Source: Chelydra serpentina (taxonomy: Eukaryota > Chordata > Testudines > Chelydridae). From it: a stretch of DNA of 64,000 nucleotides. How positions within the stretch are numbered: the first letter of the stretch is position 1; each line of letters begins with the position of its first letter. The stretch spans positions 40,179,001-40,243,000 of the forward strand of contig JBAIAC010000004.1 in assembly GCA_037349315.1 (NCBI GenBank), in the 5' to 3' direction. The notes under the pieces are model-generated. The model had not been told where the DNA came from and made no database searches. It worked only from the letters and a program-made list of their open reading frames with translations. The position numbers and the translations under genes are program-made. Shown piece after piece: positions 45,316 to 55,137 of this stretch.

Positions 45316-45528
45316 TTAGTTTACATTTGCAGGAGATAATGCTGCCCGCTTCTTGTTTACAATGTCACCTGAAAGTGAGAACAGGTGTTTGCATGGCACT
45401 GTTGTAGCTGGCATTGAACGATATTTACGTGCCAGATATGCTAAACATTCGTATGCCCCTTCATGCTTCGGGCACCATTCCAGAGGACATGCTTCCATGC
45501 CGATGATGCTCGTAAAAAAATTATGCAT
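45316..45528 (-). pseudogene. hAT transposase C-terminal (dimerisation) fragment, left arm
   Basis: About 70 codons ending at a natural stop. The frame carries CPLEWCPKHEGAYECLAYLA, RKYRSMPATTVPCKHLFSLS and GDIVNKKRAALSPANVN, the hATC dimerisation signature (W..H...P.L..LA..YL..PATTVP.E..FS..G.IV..KR..L.P.NV). It lacks the catalytic RNase H-like core, so it cannot work alone. Confidence 0.9.
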
Positions 45529-45561
45529 TAATTACATTTGTGACTCAACTCCTCGGGGGAG

Positions 45562-46147
45562 ATTTGTATGTCCCTTGCTCTGTTTTACTCATATTCTGCC
45601 ATATATTTCATGTTATAGCAGTCTCGGATGATGACCCAGCACATGTTGTTTGTTTTAAGAACACTTTCACTGCAGATTTGACAAAATGCAAAAAAGGTAC
45701 CAATATGAGATTTTTAAAGATAGGTATAGCACTCGACCCAAGGTTTAAAAATCTGAAGTGCCTTCCAAAATCTGAGAAGGATGAGGTGTGGAGCTTGCTT
45801 TCAGAAGTCTTAAACGAGCAACACTCCAATGAGGAAAATACAGAACCCGAACCACCAAAAAAGAAAACCAACCTTCTGCTTTAGCATCTGACTGAGATGA
45901 TGAAAATGAACATGCGTTGGTCCGCACTGCTTTAGATTGTTATCGAGCAGAACCCGTCATCAGCATGGACGCGTTTCCCCTGGAATGGTTGTTGAAGCAT
46001 GAAGGGACATATGAATCTTTGCCACATCTGGCACGTAAATATCTTGTGACACCGGCTACAACAGTGCCATGCAAATACCTGTTCTCAGTTTCAGGTAACA
46101 TTGTAAACAAGAAGTGGGCAGTATTATCTCCTGCAAATGTAAACTAA
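45562..46147 (+). pseudogene. hAT transposase C-terminal fragment, right arm
   Basis: The + strand copy is longer than the left one. It includes FKNTFTADLTKCKKGTNMRF and IALDPRFKNLKCLPKSEKDE, then an acidic and lysine-rich linker, then ISMDAFPLEWLLKHEGTYES and ATTVPCKYLFSVSGNIVNKK up to the stop at 46147. A TAG stop near 45,882 separates it into two open pieces. The first catalytic part of the protein is missing. Confidence 0.9.
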
Positions 46148-47179
46148 CTCGTTTGTCTGAGCGACTGGCTGAACAAGAAGGTGGAATGAGTGGACTTGCA
46201 GGCTCTAAAGTTTTATATTGTTCTATTTTTGAATGCAGTTATTTTCTCTACATAATTCTACATTTGTAGGTTCAACTTTCATGATAAAGAGAGTGCACTA
46301 CAGTACTTGTATTAGGTGAAATAGAAATACTATTTCTTTTGTTTTTTTACAACGCAAATATTTGTAATCGAAAATAAATATAGAGTGAGCACTGTACTCT
46401 TTGTATTCTGTATTGCAATTGAAATAAATATATTTGAAAATGTAGAAAACATCCAAAATATTTAAATAAATGGTATTCTATTATTGTTTAACAGTGCGAT
46501 TAATTGCATGATTAAGCGCGATTAATTTTTTTTAATCAGCCCTAGTTTCAAGTTATTTTCTGTTTTGGGGTTGGTTTTTTTTGAAACTCTGGTGATATTT
46601 GTAGTTTAATTAAAACAATATAGTTCTAATTTACTGTATTATATTTCTCTTTTCTTGTTCATATTAAATTGCTTACTTAATGATTTCACATTTTTTCCCA
46701 ACATAAAAAGGTGAACATTACAGGCAGAGGAAGGTAAACATTAAAAGTGTTTTTTCTTGCAAGATGGAGTTCCTAAACAATGAACTTCAAAATGACAACA
46801 TGTATTTTCAGACTGAATTTTGCTTCTAGCTACTGCTCTATTCTGGGTGAACACCTTTGCATAGAACTGGAGAAACATGCATTCTCTGCGACAAGATAAA
46901 TTCAAAATTCCACTTGGCTTCTGAAAGGAAAGAAACTAAGCATCCAACTTAGAAAAGATATATATATATATATATAAAAAGGTTCACATCACATTTTCAG
47001 TCAAAAAGTGCTGTAATATGTGGTCTATACAGGTACTATTACAAGCAAATTCAACTTAATTATATTTTATGAGAATATTCAGAATGATGCTTCAAAAATC
47101 ATATTTTCCCTCTTGAACATAATCAGCTTAAGCCTAGATATCATCATATTACTTTGCACTTATAGAGACTTCATCCAAG

Positions 47180-47380
47180 GATCTGGATGCCAGGCCTGCT
47201 GACGGCGGAGGGGGGGGAGGAGAAGGGCGCAAAGGGGGCAATTGCCCAGGGGCCCGGGCAATTTAAAAGGGCCCGGTGACCCCCGGCCGCTGCTGGTGCC
47301 GTGGTAGCGGTGGCTGCCAGGAGCCCCGGGCCCTTTTAAATTGCCTGGGCGGATGCTGGACGCTGGATGCACTTTGCAAA
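47180..47380. repeat. GC-rich foldback-like repeat
   Basis: The block contains 'gcccgggcaatttaaaaggg' and, 75 bp later, its inverted partner 'ccgggcccttttaaattgcc'. It is probably part of a DNA-type interspersed element, but the outer ends were not resolved. Confidence 0.5.
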
Positions 47381-47583
47381 CACTAAATAAACCTCATAAC
47401 CCTGGAAGGAAGCTAATTATCTCTCCCTTTCCTAGCCAGCTCCCTCAGGCCAACATGCATACCCTAAAATTGCTCTGCATGGTCTGATGGGTAACAAAAT
47501 CGTGTAGTCTGAAGTATGTCCTAATAGTGAAATCCTTCTGATTTCTCATACTGTTTTCATTTCAAGATGATGTCTGGTCACCA

Positions 47584-47614
<31 letters not shown>

Positions 47615-47749
47615 GCCGTTTGGGCAGAGAAGTACACAAAGGTATGAGGACAATTTGATAGATTCTAGCCAATTTAGGGGAAGACTAAAACAAAATCTGG
47701 TTTTAAAATGTAAAGTTGGTTACCATCTTAGCTAAAGAGAGATTACTCT

Positions 47750-47865
47750 CACTCCACAGTTACTCTCATTTTATGGATGGATAAATTGAAGCACAGTCCT
47801 GAGGCACCAAGGTTAATGACTTGACCAAAGTCACACAGCAAGCAAGAGGCGAGTCAACCATTTTC
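47750..47865 (+). repeat. MIR SINE fragment
   Basis: 'ttatggatggataaattgaagcacag' followed by 'ttaatgacttgaccaaagtcacacagcaagcaag' is the classic MIR 3' half. Confidence 0.75.
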
Positions 47866-48427
47866 CAGGATGTATCTATATTACATCATTAAGTCCTATT
47901 TCAAATTAATAGCACTATTTACTATTTTGTTTCCACTAGGAACTTTAAACATGCACTGATTACTTGGGCAGCCAATCAATCATCCTAGCCTTTAAATTCT
48001 GCTTCAGAAATGCAAACTCAAATCCTTACCTGTGCTGCCTTTGACCAAGGGTATGTCTACACTACGAGACTAGTTCGATTTTTGTTAAACCGAACTTGTG
48101 AAACCGATATTGCAAGGTCGATCGTGCGAATCCACATCAAGGAACTTAATTCGAATTTGTGAGTCCACAGTAAGGGGGCAAGCGTCGACATTGCAAGCGG
48201 TGCACTGTGGGTAGCTATCCCACAGTTCCCGCAGTCCCCGCTGCCCACTGGAATTCTGGGTGTAGCCCCCAGTGCCTTGTGGGGCCGAAAATGTGTCAAG
48301 GGTGGTTATACGTAAATGTCGTCACTCGACCCACACTCCCGCCCCCCCCTACGTGAAAGCGCCGGCAGGCAATTAATTCGCGCCCTTTTCCGGTGATTGA
48401 CAGCTCGGACGCCACAGGCCAGCGAGC

Positions 48428-49711
48428 ATGGAGCCCTCCGCGATTATCGCTGCTGTTCTGTCCGTTGTCAACACCTCGCGCCTTATCGTGCACCTTTTCC
48501 AGAATCAGATGCAGAGAAATCGGGCGAGGAGGCAACGGAAGCTCCGGGAGTACATGAACTCTGAGAGGGGCATAGACCTCTCGCAAAGCACGGGACCCCG
48601 GACCGTAGAAATCATGGTGGCAATGGGGCACGTTGATCCTGTGGAACGGCGATTCTGGGCAAGGGAAACAAGCACTGACTGGTGGGACCGCATAGTGCTG
48701 CAGGTCTGGGATGAATCCCAGTGGCTGCGAAACTTTCGGATGCGTAAGGGCACTTTCCTGGAACTTTGTGAGTTGCTGTCCCCTGCCCTGAAGCGCCAGG
48801 ACACCCGGATGTGACCAGCCCTGACTATCCAGAAGCGAGTGGCCATAGCCCTGTGGAAGCTTGCAACTCCGGACAGCTACCGGTCAGTTGCGAACCAATT
48901 TGGAGTGGGCAAGTCTACCGTGGGGGTTGCTGTGATGCAGGTAGCCCATGCAATCGTTGACCTGCTGCTCTCAAAGGTAGTGACCCTTGGAGACGTGCAG
49001 GTGATCATAGATGGCTTTTCCGCTATGGGATTCCCAAACTGTGGCGGGGCTATTGATGGGACACACATCCCTATCCTGGGACCGGAGCACCAGGGCAGCC
49101 AGTACATTAACCGAAAGGGCTATTTTTCTATGGTGCTGCAAGCACTAGTGGACCACAAAGGACGTTTTACCAACATCAATGTTGGATGGCCGGGCAAGGT
49201 TCATGATGCTCGTGTTTTCAAAAACTCTGGTCTCTTTAGACGGCTGCAACAGGGTGTTTATTTCCCGGACCGCAAAATAACTGTTGGGGATGTGGAGATG
49301 CCTATAGTGATCCTCGGGGACCCTGCCTACCTGCTAATGCCATGGCTCATGAAGCCATACACGGGAGCCCTGGACACTGAAAAGGAGCTCTTCAACTACC
49401 GGCTGAGCAAGTGCAGAATGGTGGTGGAGTGTGCCTTTGGCCGTCTGAAGGGTCGTTGGAGAAGCTTACTTACTCGCTCCGATCTCAGCCAAACAAATAT
49501 CCCCATTGTGATTGCAGCGTGCTGTGTGCTCCACAATCTCTGTGAGAGCAAGGGGGAGACGTTTATGGTGGGGTGGGAGGTTGAGGCAAATCGCCTGGCA
49601 GCTGATTACGCACAGCCGGACACCAGGGCGATTAGAAGATCACAGCGGGACGCGCTGCGCATCCGGGAAGCTTTGAAAGCTAGCTTCCAGAGCGAGCGGG
49701 GTAACCAGTGA
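48428..49711 (+). pseudogene. Harbinger DDE transposase, one nonsense codon
   Basis: A 427-codon HARBI1-like frame interrupted once by TGA at codon 129 (48812-48814). Both halves are in the same frame. After the stop comes a helix-turn-helix region (SYRSVANQFGVGKSTVGVAV), then the DDE core: D210 in GGAIDGTHIPIL, D298 in ILGDPAYLLMPWLM and E334 in VVECAFGRLKGRW (D-x87-D-x35-E). HDARVFKNSGLF lies between them. All three catalytic residues are present, so only the nonsense codon is visibly disabling. The TGA sits where an arginine codon (CGA) is expected, a CpG-to-TpG change. The host gene HARBI1 is a domesticated relative, but this copy is inside its transposon. It may be read as two open segments, 48428-48814 and 48839-49711. 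Confidence 0.93.
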
Positions 49712-49830
49712 CTGTTACGCTTGTTTAAACAGATGCTGAACCTGCCCCCGTTTCTTTACCCAGTTTCTGTTGCCTATCCTCTCCAATTACCAACCCCCTT
49801 CCCCCCCTTCATTCAACGCTTTAAAAGTAC

Positions 49831-49836
49831 AATAAA
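49831..49836 (+). promoter_or_regulatory. Poly(A) signal of the Harbinger transposase gene
   Basis: AATAAA lies 120 bp after the transposase stop and is followed by a T/G-rich stretch (cattgtttatttgaacc). Confidence 0.7.
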
Positions 49837-49839
49837 AGA

Positions 49840-50370
49840 AACATTGTTTATTTGAACCGTCTCCATTACTGGTTTCTCGGTTAAGGTTTTAACCTGGGAC
49901 GCATACCGCGGTTGGGGAGCGGGTGGAGTGTTGGAAAGTACGCTTCCAAGCTTGGGGAATGACATGCTCCTGCTCCCAGAGCAGTCCGAAGTGCTGGACT
50001 GCTTGTTTCAAGGGAGCCATCAACCCCTCCTATTTGCAACTGTGTGTGGTGGGGCCTCTGTGACTTTTTGGCCGTGAATTGCGGCCACAGATCCCCTGCT
50101 GCATGGATCTGTCATGCAGGCTATCGCCGGCAGCTAAAGATCAGCAGCCACCCTCCCCCCCGTAGAGAACATGAAAACCCCCTCCCAGAATGACAATGTG
50201 CCTAGTGCATGCAATTTTTAGTGTGACTTTCTGTTGATCCTTTCCCCCTGTCTGTACCCTGGGTCAGGCGCCAGTCATCTCCAATTACAAACCCCCTTAC
50301 CCACTAACCCGAAAACCAAACCGTCCTGTGAAAGAAAGTCAGGGAAACAGCACTGAACAAAAAAAACATT
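49840..50370. other. Spacer between the convergent Harbinger genes
   Basis: Non-coding sequence between the 3' ends of the transposase (+) and the MYB-like gene (-). No ORF with a family is present. Confidence 0.6.
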
Positions 50371-50376
50371 TTTATT
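50371..50376 (-). promoter_or_regulatory. Poly(A) signal of the Harbinger MYB-like gene
   Basis: AATAAA on the - strand about 80 bp after the stop of the MYB-like gene, followed by a T-rich run. Confidence 0.65.
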
Positions 50377-51276
50377 AAGGTGAGCATAGTTTTGAGATGA
50401 AACCTGGGCAGGGAAGTGTTGAGGGGTGCGGCTGGAGGGAGGGAAAGGACCCATCTAAAGTTTTGGGAATGAGAGCCTTCTGCTACTGGAGCAGTCTGCA
50501 GGGGTGGAGTGAATATTTCCACGGCCCCTACCTCCCCTCGTCCTAGTGACTTTGGGTGAGTAGACGACTGGACTTGGTGGCGGGGGAGGGCGGTTGGAAA
50601 TTACATATAGAGGGGCTCTTTCCTCCTGTCTCCTGTCCTGGAGAACGTCCACCAGGCGCCGGAGCGTGTCCGTTTGCTCCCTCATTAGTTCCAGCAGCGT
50701 TTGAGTCGCCTGCTGGTCTTCCTGCCGCCACCTGTCCTCGCGAGCTTCAGCCCTCTGCTCCCGTTCCCTGGCTGCTCGCTCGGACCTTGAGACGTCCTCT
50801 CTCCGCTGTGCCGCCTCCCTTCGGGAACAGACCATCAATTCGGAGAACATGTCGTCCCGGGTTCTCTTTTTGCGCCGCCTGATCTGCAATAGCCCATGGG
50901 AGGGAGAACCACGGGTAGGGCGGGAGACACTCGCAGCTGTGGGATGAGAGAAAGGGAGTGAATTCCTCAGAAAGATACTTTTTCCAGAACAATGCCCATA
51001 CTCTTTCCCTGTGAATAGGACCAAGCACAGTACCTATCACATGTTCACGTACTACAAGGTCAAATATTAGGTCTTTATCCTGAGTGTCTGGGGTCCCGGT
51101 GTACAGATCCCAGAAGCCTTGCCGAACACTGAAAATCAGCTCTCTGAAGACCATGGTAAGGTGATGAGTTTGGACTGCTGAGAGATTACTTCACAGCAGT
51201 GCTCTACTCCCATGTCTCAATCACTGTTCCCGGCTGCGGCCAGGAACTGTTGCTGCCCAAACCGCTCATCTACAGT

Positions 51277-51725
51277 GGTTCGCCAATCCTTTACCCACCC
51301 TCCGCGTGGCCGCTCCCAGGGACTGAAAGTGCCCGCGAACCGCTGTGTTTGAACGGCTCGCCTACCCTTCCCCCCCCTCCGCGTGGCCGCTCCCGGGAAC
51401 CAAAAGTGCCCGCGAACCGCTCAGTATGAACGGCTCGCCTACCCTTCCCCCCCCTCCGCGTGGCCGCTCCCGGGAACCAAAAGTGCCCGCGAACCACTCT
51501 GTATGAACGGCTCGCCTACCCTTGCCCCCCCTCCGCGTGGCCGCTCCCGGGAACCAAAAGTGCCCGCGAACCGCTCAGTATGAACGGCTCGCCTACCCTT
51601 CCTTCCCCCCCCCCCCCCCCCGCATGGCCGCTCCAGGGAACCAAAAGTGCCCGCGAACCGCTCTGTATGAACGGCTCGCGTACCCTTTCCCCCGCTTCGC
51701 GTGGACGGTCCCGGGAACTCTCCCT
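51277..51725. repeat. 77-bp tandem repeat, about six units
   Basis: Units begin ggctcgcctaccc near 51277 (variant), 51355, 51432, 51509, 51586 and 51673. Spacing is 77-78 bp, except the last step at 87 bp because of a longer C-run. Each unit holds a C-tract, 'ccgcgtggccgctcccggg' and 'aagtgcccgcgaaccgctc'. The array is GC-rich and CpG-rich, lies inside the MYB-like gene's intron, and ends about 140 bp upstream of the nested ORF. The many open frames across it on both strands are repeat artefacts. Confidence 0.9.
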
Positions 51726-51864
51726 GCCTGCGCACTAAGTGCGAATGGTTTGGCTCCCAACTCCCTCCCACCCCGCGTTAATGGAAACCGCCGGATGTCT
51801 TTCTTTAAAGGGAAAATGAAGCATTCCCTATACTAATGAAACCACTCATTCAAACCAGGGCACC

Positions 51865-52155
51865 ATGACTGATATCACTCTGATGAGGATTACCGAGACA
51901 GAGAAAGACTGCATGATGCGTCAATGCCAGCAAACCCCGGGGCCGTATGCAGCCATGCTATGCAAGGCAATGATACCAGAGTACCTGCAGCTTGCATGGC
52001 GCGGGAAAGTATCCTACCATGGAGGAGACAATAAGGCCGCTCTCCCAGTGAACGTGCTACACAAGCTCTCACTGTACCTCCAGGAGAGCTTCGCGGAGAT
52101 CTCCGATGGGGATTTCTCCTCTATCCCCATACATATTGACAGACTTTTCGAATAG
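51865..52155 (+). CDS. Third Harbinger ORF: 96-aa protein of unknown function
   Basis: An uninterrupted ORF on the + strand, wholly inside the intron of the - strand MYB-like gene. It has its own start (accATGAC), stop, and an AATAAA 90 bp later. The protein has no obvious signal peptide or membrane segment. It carries a Met/Cys-rich N-terminal helix (ETEKDCMMRQC), then PGPYAAMLCKAMIPEYLQLA, WRGKVSYHGGDNKAALPVNV, LHKLSLYLQESFAEI and an acidic end DGDFSSIPIHIDRLFE. I do not recognise a family. The spacing 'A-x-R-x(5)-GG-x(3)-ALP-x-NVL-x(2)-L-x(2)-Y' is faintly like the last helices of BEN domains, which is only a guess. Alternatively it is one exon of a longer + strand gene. Confidence 0.6.
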   Translation: MTDITLMRITETEKDCMMRQCQQTPGPYAAMLCKAMIPEYLQLAWRGKVSYHGGDNKAALPVNVLHKLSLYLQESFAEISDGDFSSIPIHIDRLFE

Positions 52156-52245
52156 TTGCACGGGAAAGCGACTCCAAGCTGAAGCGCATAAGGCCAATTA
52201 AGCAATACTAACACATTGCTTACACACCATGCCTATTGTGTTCCA

Positions 52246-52251
52246 AATAAA
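52246..52251 (+). promoter_or_regulatory. Candidate poly(A) signal for the nested ORF
   Basis: AATAAA lies about 90 bp after the stop of the 96-codon ORF, in the same orientation, and about 15 bp before the MYB-like gene's exon 1 boundary (52268). Confidence 0.55.
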
Positions 52252-54051
52252 TGTCTAAAACACTGACCTGCTGATCCTTCGCCTGATTCCTGGTCAGGGA
52301 TGCTGCCTTGGGGGGGTTCGTAGGGGAGCTCAGTCAGGGTGATGAATAGATCCTGGCTGTCGGGGAAATCGGCAGTGAAAGCACTGTCGACTGCCTCGTC
52401 CTCCTCCTCTCCTTCCTCATCTTCACCGTCCGCTAAAACCTCCGACGACGTGGCCGTGGATAAGACCCCGTCGTCGGAGTCCACGGACACTGGTGGGGTA
52501 GTTGTGGCAGCACCACCGAGCATAGCATGCAGTGCCTCGTAAAACCGGCAAGTGTGTGGCTGCGATCCGGAGCGTCCGTTGGACTCCTTGGTCTTCTGGT
52601 ATGCCTGTCGCAGCTCCTTGATTTTCACGCAGCACTGCGTTGCATCCCGGCTGTATCCTCTCTCCGTCATAGCCTGGGATATTTTTTCATAAATTTTTGC
52701 ATTCCGTCTTTTGGATCAGAGCTCGGATAGGACGGATTCATCTCCCCACACAGCGATCAGATCCAAAACTTCCCGATCACTCCATGCTGGAGCCCTCTTT
52801 CTATTCTGGGATTGCATGGTAACCTCTGCTGTAGAGCTCTGCATCGTTGCCAGTGCTGCTGAGCTCGCCACGATGTCCAAACAGGAAATGGGATTCAAAC
52901 TGGCCAGACAGGAAAAGGAATTCAAATTTTCCCGGGGCTTTCCATGAGTGGCAGGTCAGAGCATCCAAGTACAGATTGCTGTCCTGAGCGTCCACTGAGT
53001 GGTGCACTGTGGGATAGCTCCCGGAGCTATTAGCGTCGAATTCCGTCCACAGTACCTCGAATTTGACATGGCCATGTCGAATTTGGCGCTACTCCCCTCG
53101 TCGGGGAGGAGTACAGAAATCGAATTAAAGAGCCATTTATGTCGAAATAAATTGCTTCCTAATGTGGACGGGTGAAGGGTTAAATCGAGTTAACGCTGCT
53201 AAATTCGACATAAAGTCCTAGTGTAGACCTGGCCCAATTTGCTTTGTTGCAGTGGCTCTCCAGTGAAATGAAATGTATTTCCACTTCAGGCACTTTAAAA
53301 TCTTTTCTACATGTGAGAAAGATATCAAACAGTGCTGCTTTTTTGCCATATTAATTTTTTACAAAACAAATCAAAATGCTTCCAAAACCTTTGCATGGAA
53401 GCACATACATCTCAGAAGAACATGATGAAATGTATCAACCAGCATCTGTGCCCTGAGAGCTGCAGTGAAGAGCAAAGTCAATATATCACAAGTTTAAGTA
53501 CAGCAAATCTGCTTTCAGTCTGTCCTTGCTGGGAGCTGAGGATTTTGAAATATATTTCTTGGTCTATTGTTCAATTAGAGAGGTAAAGGGGAAGGAAAAA
53601 AAAAAAAAAAAGGGAAATTAAGCAAGCCAAGCATCTTGAAAACGTATTAAATATTAAAATCTCAACTTGCTACAGTAATTCAATGTTTTAGTAAGTTATT
53701 GCTAGTAAATACTAAAAATATGGACTAAAACTGTAGCTATAATTCATGCTGAAGTTCTGTAAACAGCTCATAAAGTGCCTACTGGGCACTACAGAAATCT
53801 TGAAGTTTCAACAAAGGCCTAATAAACCCAAAGGTCTCTAATGTTTTAGCTGACAGCATTGTATAAATTTGTGTCTAACTTTTACCTTCTCTCAACATGA
53901 AGCGCAAAGAACAAAATAAAACAAAGAAGTAAAAAGAAAACCCTCATTCTTCAAACATGACTTAATCCTACTTACGCACCAAAAGCAACTCACACCAACC
54001 TATAAAGTGAACCTATTTTCTATTCAAGTCAGATCTATTATACTGTCAGAG

Positions 54052-54196
54052 TTGTAGCGCGAGAAACAGCTACATGTAGGAATTTGCTACCTGTAGCAGT
54101 TACTTGTATGTATGGGATTGTAAAAAACTGCTACTGTAAAAAAACTGCTATCCAATGTAGCAAATTCCTACAGATAGCAATTTATCGCACTACACC
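54052..54196. repeat. Foldback element with taggaatttgctac arms
   Basis: The left arm 'gtagcgcgagaaacagctacatgtaggaatttgctac' pairs with the right arm 'gtagcaaattcctacagatagcaatttatcgcactac'. Between them lie repeated 'aaaactgcta' units. The arm ends and target duplication were not resolved. It is probably a small DNA element. Confidence 0.6.
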
Positions 54197-54594
54197 GGCT
54201 GTGGGGGCCGGGAGGGAATGTTGGTGGGAGGAAGGGGCAGAGCTGGGGCTAGCCTCCCCAAACGGGGGGCTCCACCCACAACCCATGATCACAGGAAACA
54301 ATGTTGCAGTGGTAGGGAGATTGGTGGATGATCTAATGAATCAGACGTAAAAGAGGTCAAATTTTTCAGCAGTGACTAGTGATTTTGGATGCTTCTATAA
54401 TTGGATGTCCAAACCGAGACACCTTAGAGGAGCCCTATTTTCAGAAAGTGTCAAGCATTCGCCCTCTGAAAATACATGCACCACTTCAAGGGACTTCAGA
54501 ATGTATACCACTTATTTATAGTGTAAATGCTGGATTCTCTGTAACCTGAATTCTTTAAATCATGATTTGAAGACTTCAGTAACTCAGCCAGAAG

Positions 54595-54706
54595 TTAGGG
54601 TCTGTTACAGGAGTAAGTGGGTGAGGTTCTGTGACCTGCAATGTGCAGGAGGTCAGACTAGAGGACCATGATGATTCCTTCTGGCCTTAAAGTCTATGAG
54701 TCTATT
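54595..54706 (+). repeat. Turtle SINE/CR1-type 3' tail
   Basis: 'tggtgaggttctgtgacctgcaatgtgcaggaggtcagactagagg'-like text leads to 'ttccttctggccttaaagtctatgagtcta', the typical tail of turtle tRNA-SINEs and CR1. The tRNA head is missing. Confidence 0.75.
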
Positions 54707-54734
54707 TATAGACTTTTCTATGGTTACTACAGTA

Positions 54735-54885
54735 GTATCCAAGCAACTCCAACATCCCTGCAAGGCAGGGAAGTAAGTCCATAGTGAGGGACAGAGAGGT
54801 TGAGTGATTTGCCCAAGGTCTCAAAGGAAATCTACTACCAAACCAGAACTAGAACCTGTATCTAAGTGCAATAACTTTAACCACA
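54735..54885 (+). repeat. MIR SINE fragment
   Basis: 'agggacagagaggttgagtgatttgcccaaggtctcaaagg' followed by 'ccagaactagaacc' is a clear MIR 3' half directly after the SINE tail. Confidence 0.8.
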
Positions 54886-55137
54886 AAACCATTCTTCAGG
54901 CATGAGGTGTGTATTCTTCTGATTGCAAATAAAGCTCAAATAAAAATAAAGACACGGAAAGAACTAGATCTGTTTCTTATGCAACATTTATTTACAGCCC
55001 CATCATGGATCCTGACTGAAGTCATATACTTTGAATAATACAGTCTCTCCCGGCATCCAAAGAGCGAACTTTTACATTCTTCCTGGTGCGCCACGTAGGT
55101 GGGGAAATACTAATGTGCAGATGCAAGTACATTCCTT

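Larger units (their letters stand above)
44868..46552. mobile_element. Palindromic hAT composite with 8-bp target duplication
   Basis: The 8-bp sequence gtttcaag is repeated exactly at 44868-44875 and 46545-46552, so the element is 44876-46544. Both outer arms derive from the same (3') end of one hAT family rich in 'cgattaatcg'. The left arm is in reverse and the right arm in forward orientation, each ending with the transposase C-terminus followed by its 3' flank. The arms meet near 45,530-45,560. The right end reads inward TAGGGCTGATTAAAA. At the left end the equivalent terminus is present but inverted (see findings). Confidence 0.85.
46553..48045 (-). other. ZDHHC20 intron 1 between the hAT and Harbinger elements
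   Basis: No exon is seen. Simple repeats: (TA)n at about 46961-46978 and an A-run at about 47590-47614. A GC-rich foldback-like block and a MIR piece are listed separately. Confidence 0.45.
50455..52817 (-). pseudogene. Harbinger MYB/SANT-like partner protein, two exons, one nonsense codon
   Basis: The second protein of PIF/Harbinger elements, which in studied members binds DNA and helps bring the transposase to the nucleus and the element ends. Exon 1 is 52817-52268 and exon 2 is 50936-50455. Donor GCAG|gtcagt and acceptor tcccacag|CT join in phase (an Ala codon is split), giving 343 codons. Exon 1 opens MQSQNRKRAPAWSDREVLDL and continues with the trihelix VWGDESVLSEL ... RRNAKIYEKISQAM ... 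KIKELRQAYQKTKE, then an acidic stretch. Exon 2 has a basic patch RRRKKRTR and a long charged coiled coil rich in RREDVSRSERAAREREQR, with a proline/RG-rich tail. Codon 34 is TGA (52716-52718) where an arginine is expected. No other stop is present. The start could also be one of two upstream in-frame ATGs (52844 or 52925). Confidence 0.88.
48049..53234. mobile_element. Nearly complete PIF/Harbinger transposon, 5.2 kb
   Basis: Ends are GGGTATGTCTACACTACGAG and, from the other strand, GGCCAGGTCTACACTAGGAC. Both are followed by TTCGA-rich subterminal repeats and, about 150-250 bp in, by a paired 'gtgcactgtggg...agct' motif (48200-48225 and 53001-53030). Flanking CAA at 48046-48048 and 53235-53237 is a 3-bp target duplication. 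The canonical TWA is relaxed here. The element carries the two genes expected of the superfamily (DDE transposase and MYB/SANT-like protein), in convergent orientation, and a third nested ORF. It lies in intron 1 of ZDHHC20. Its GC content is far above the surrounding intron. Confidence 0.92.

Noticed and set aside
51199..51836. Multiple ORFs (66-110 codons) with repeated GNQKCPRTA or similar peptides
   Set aside because: They are translations of the 77-bp tandem array in different frames, not genes.
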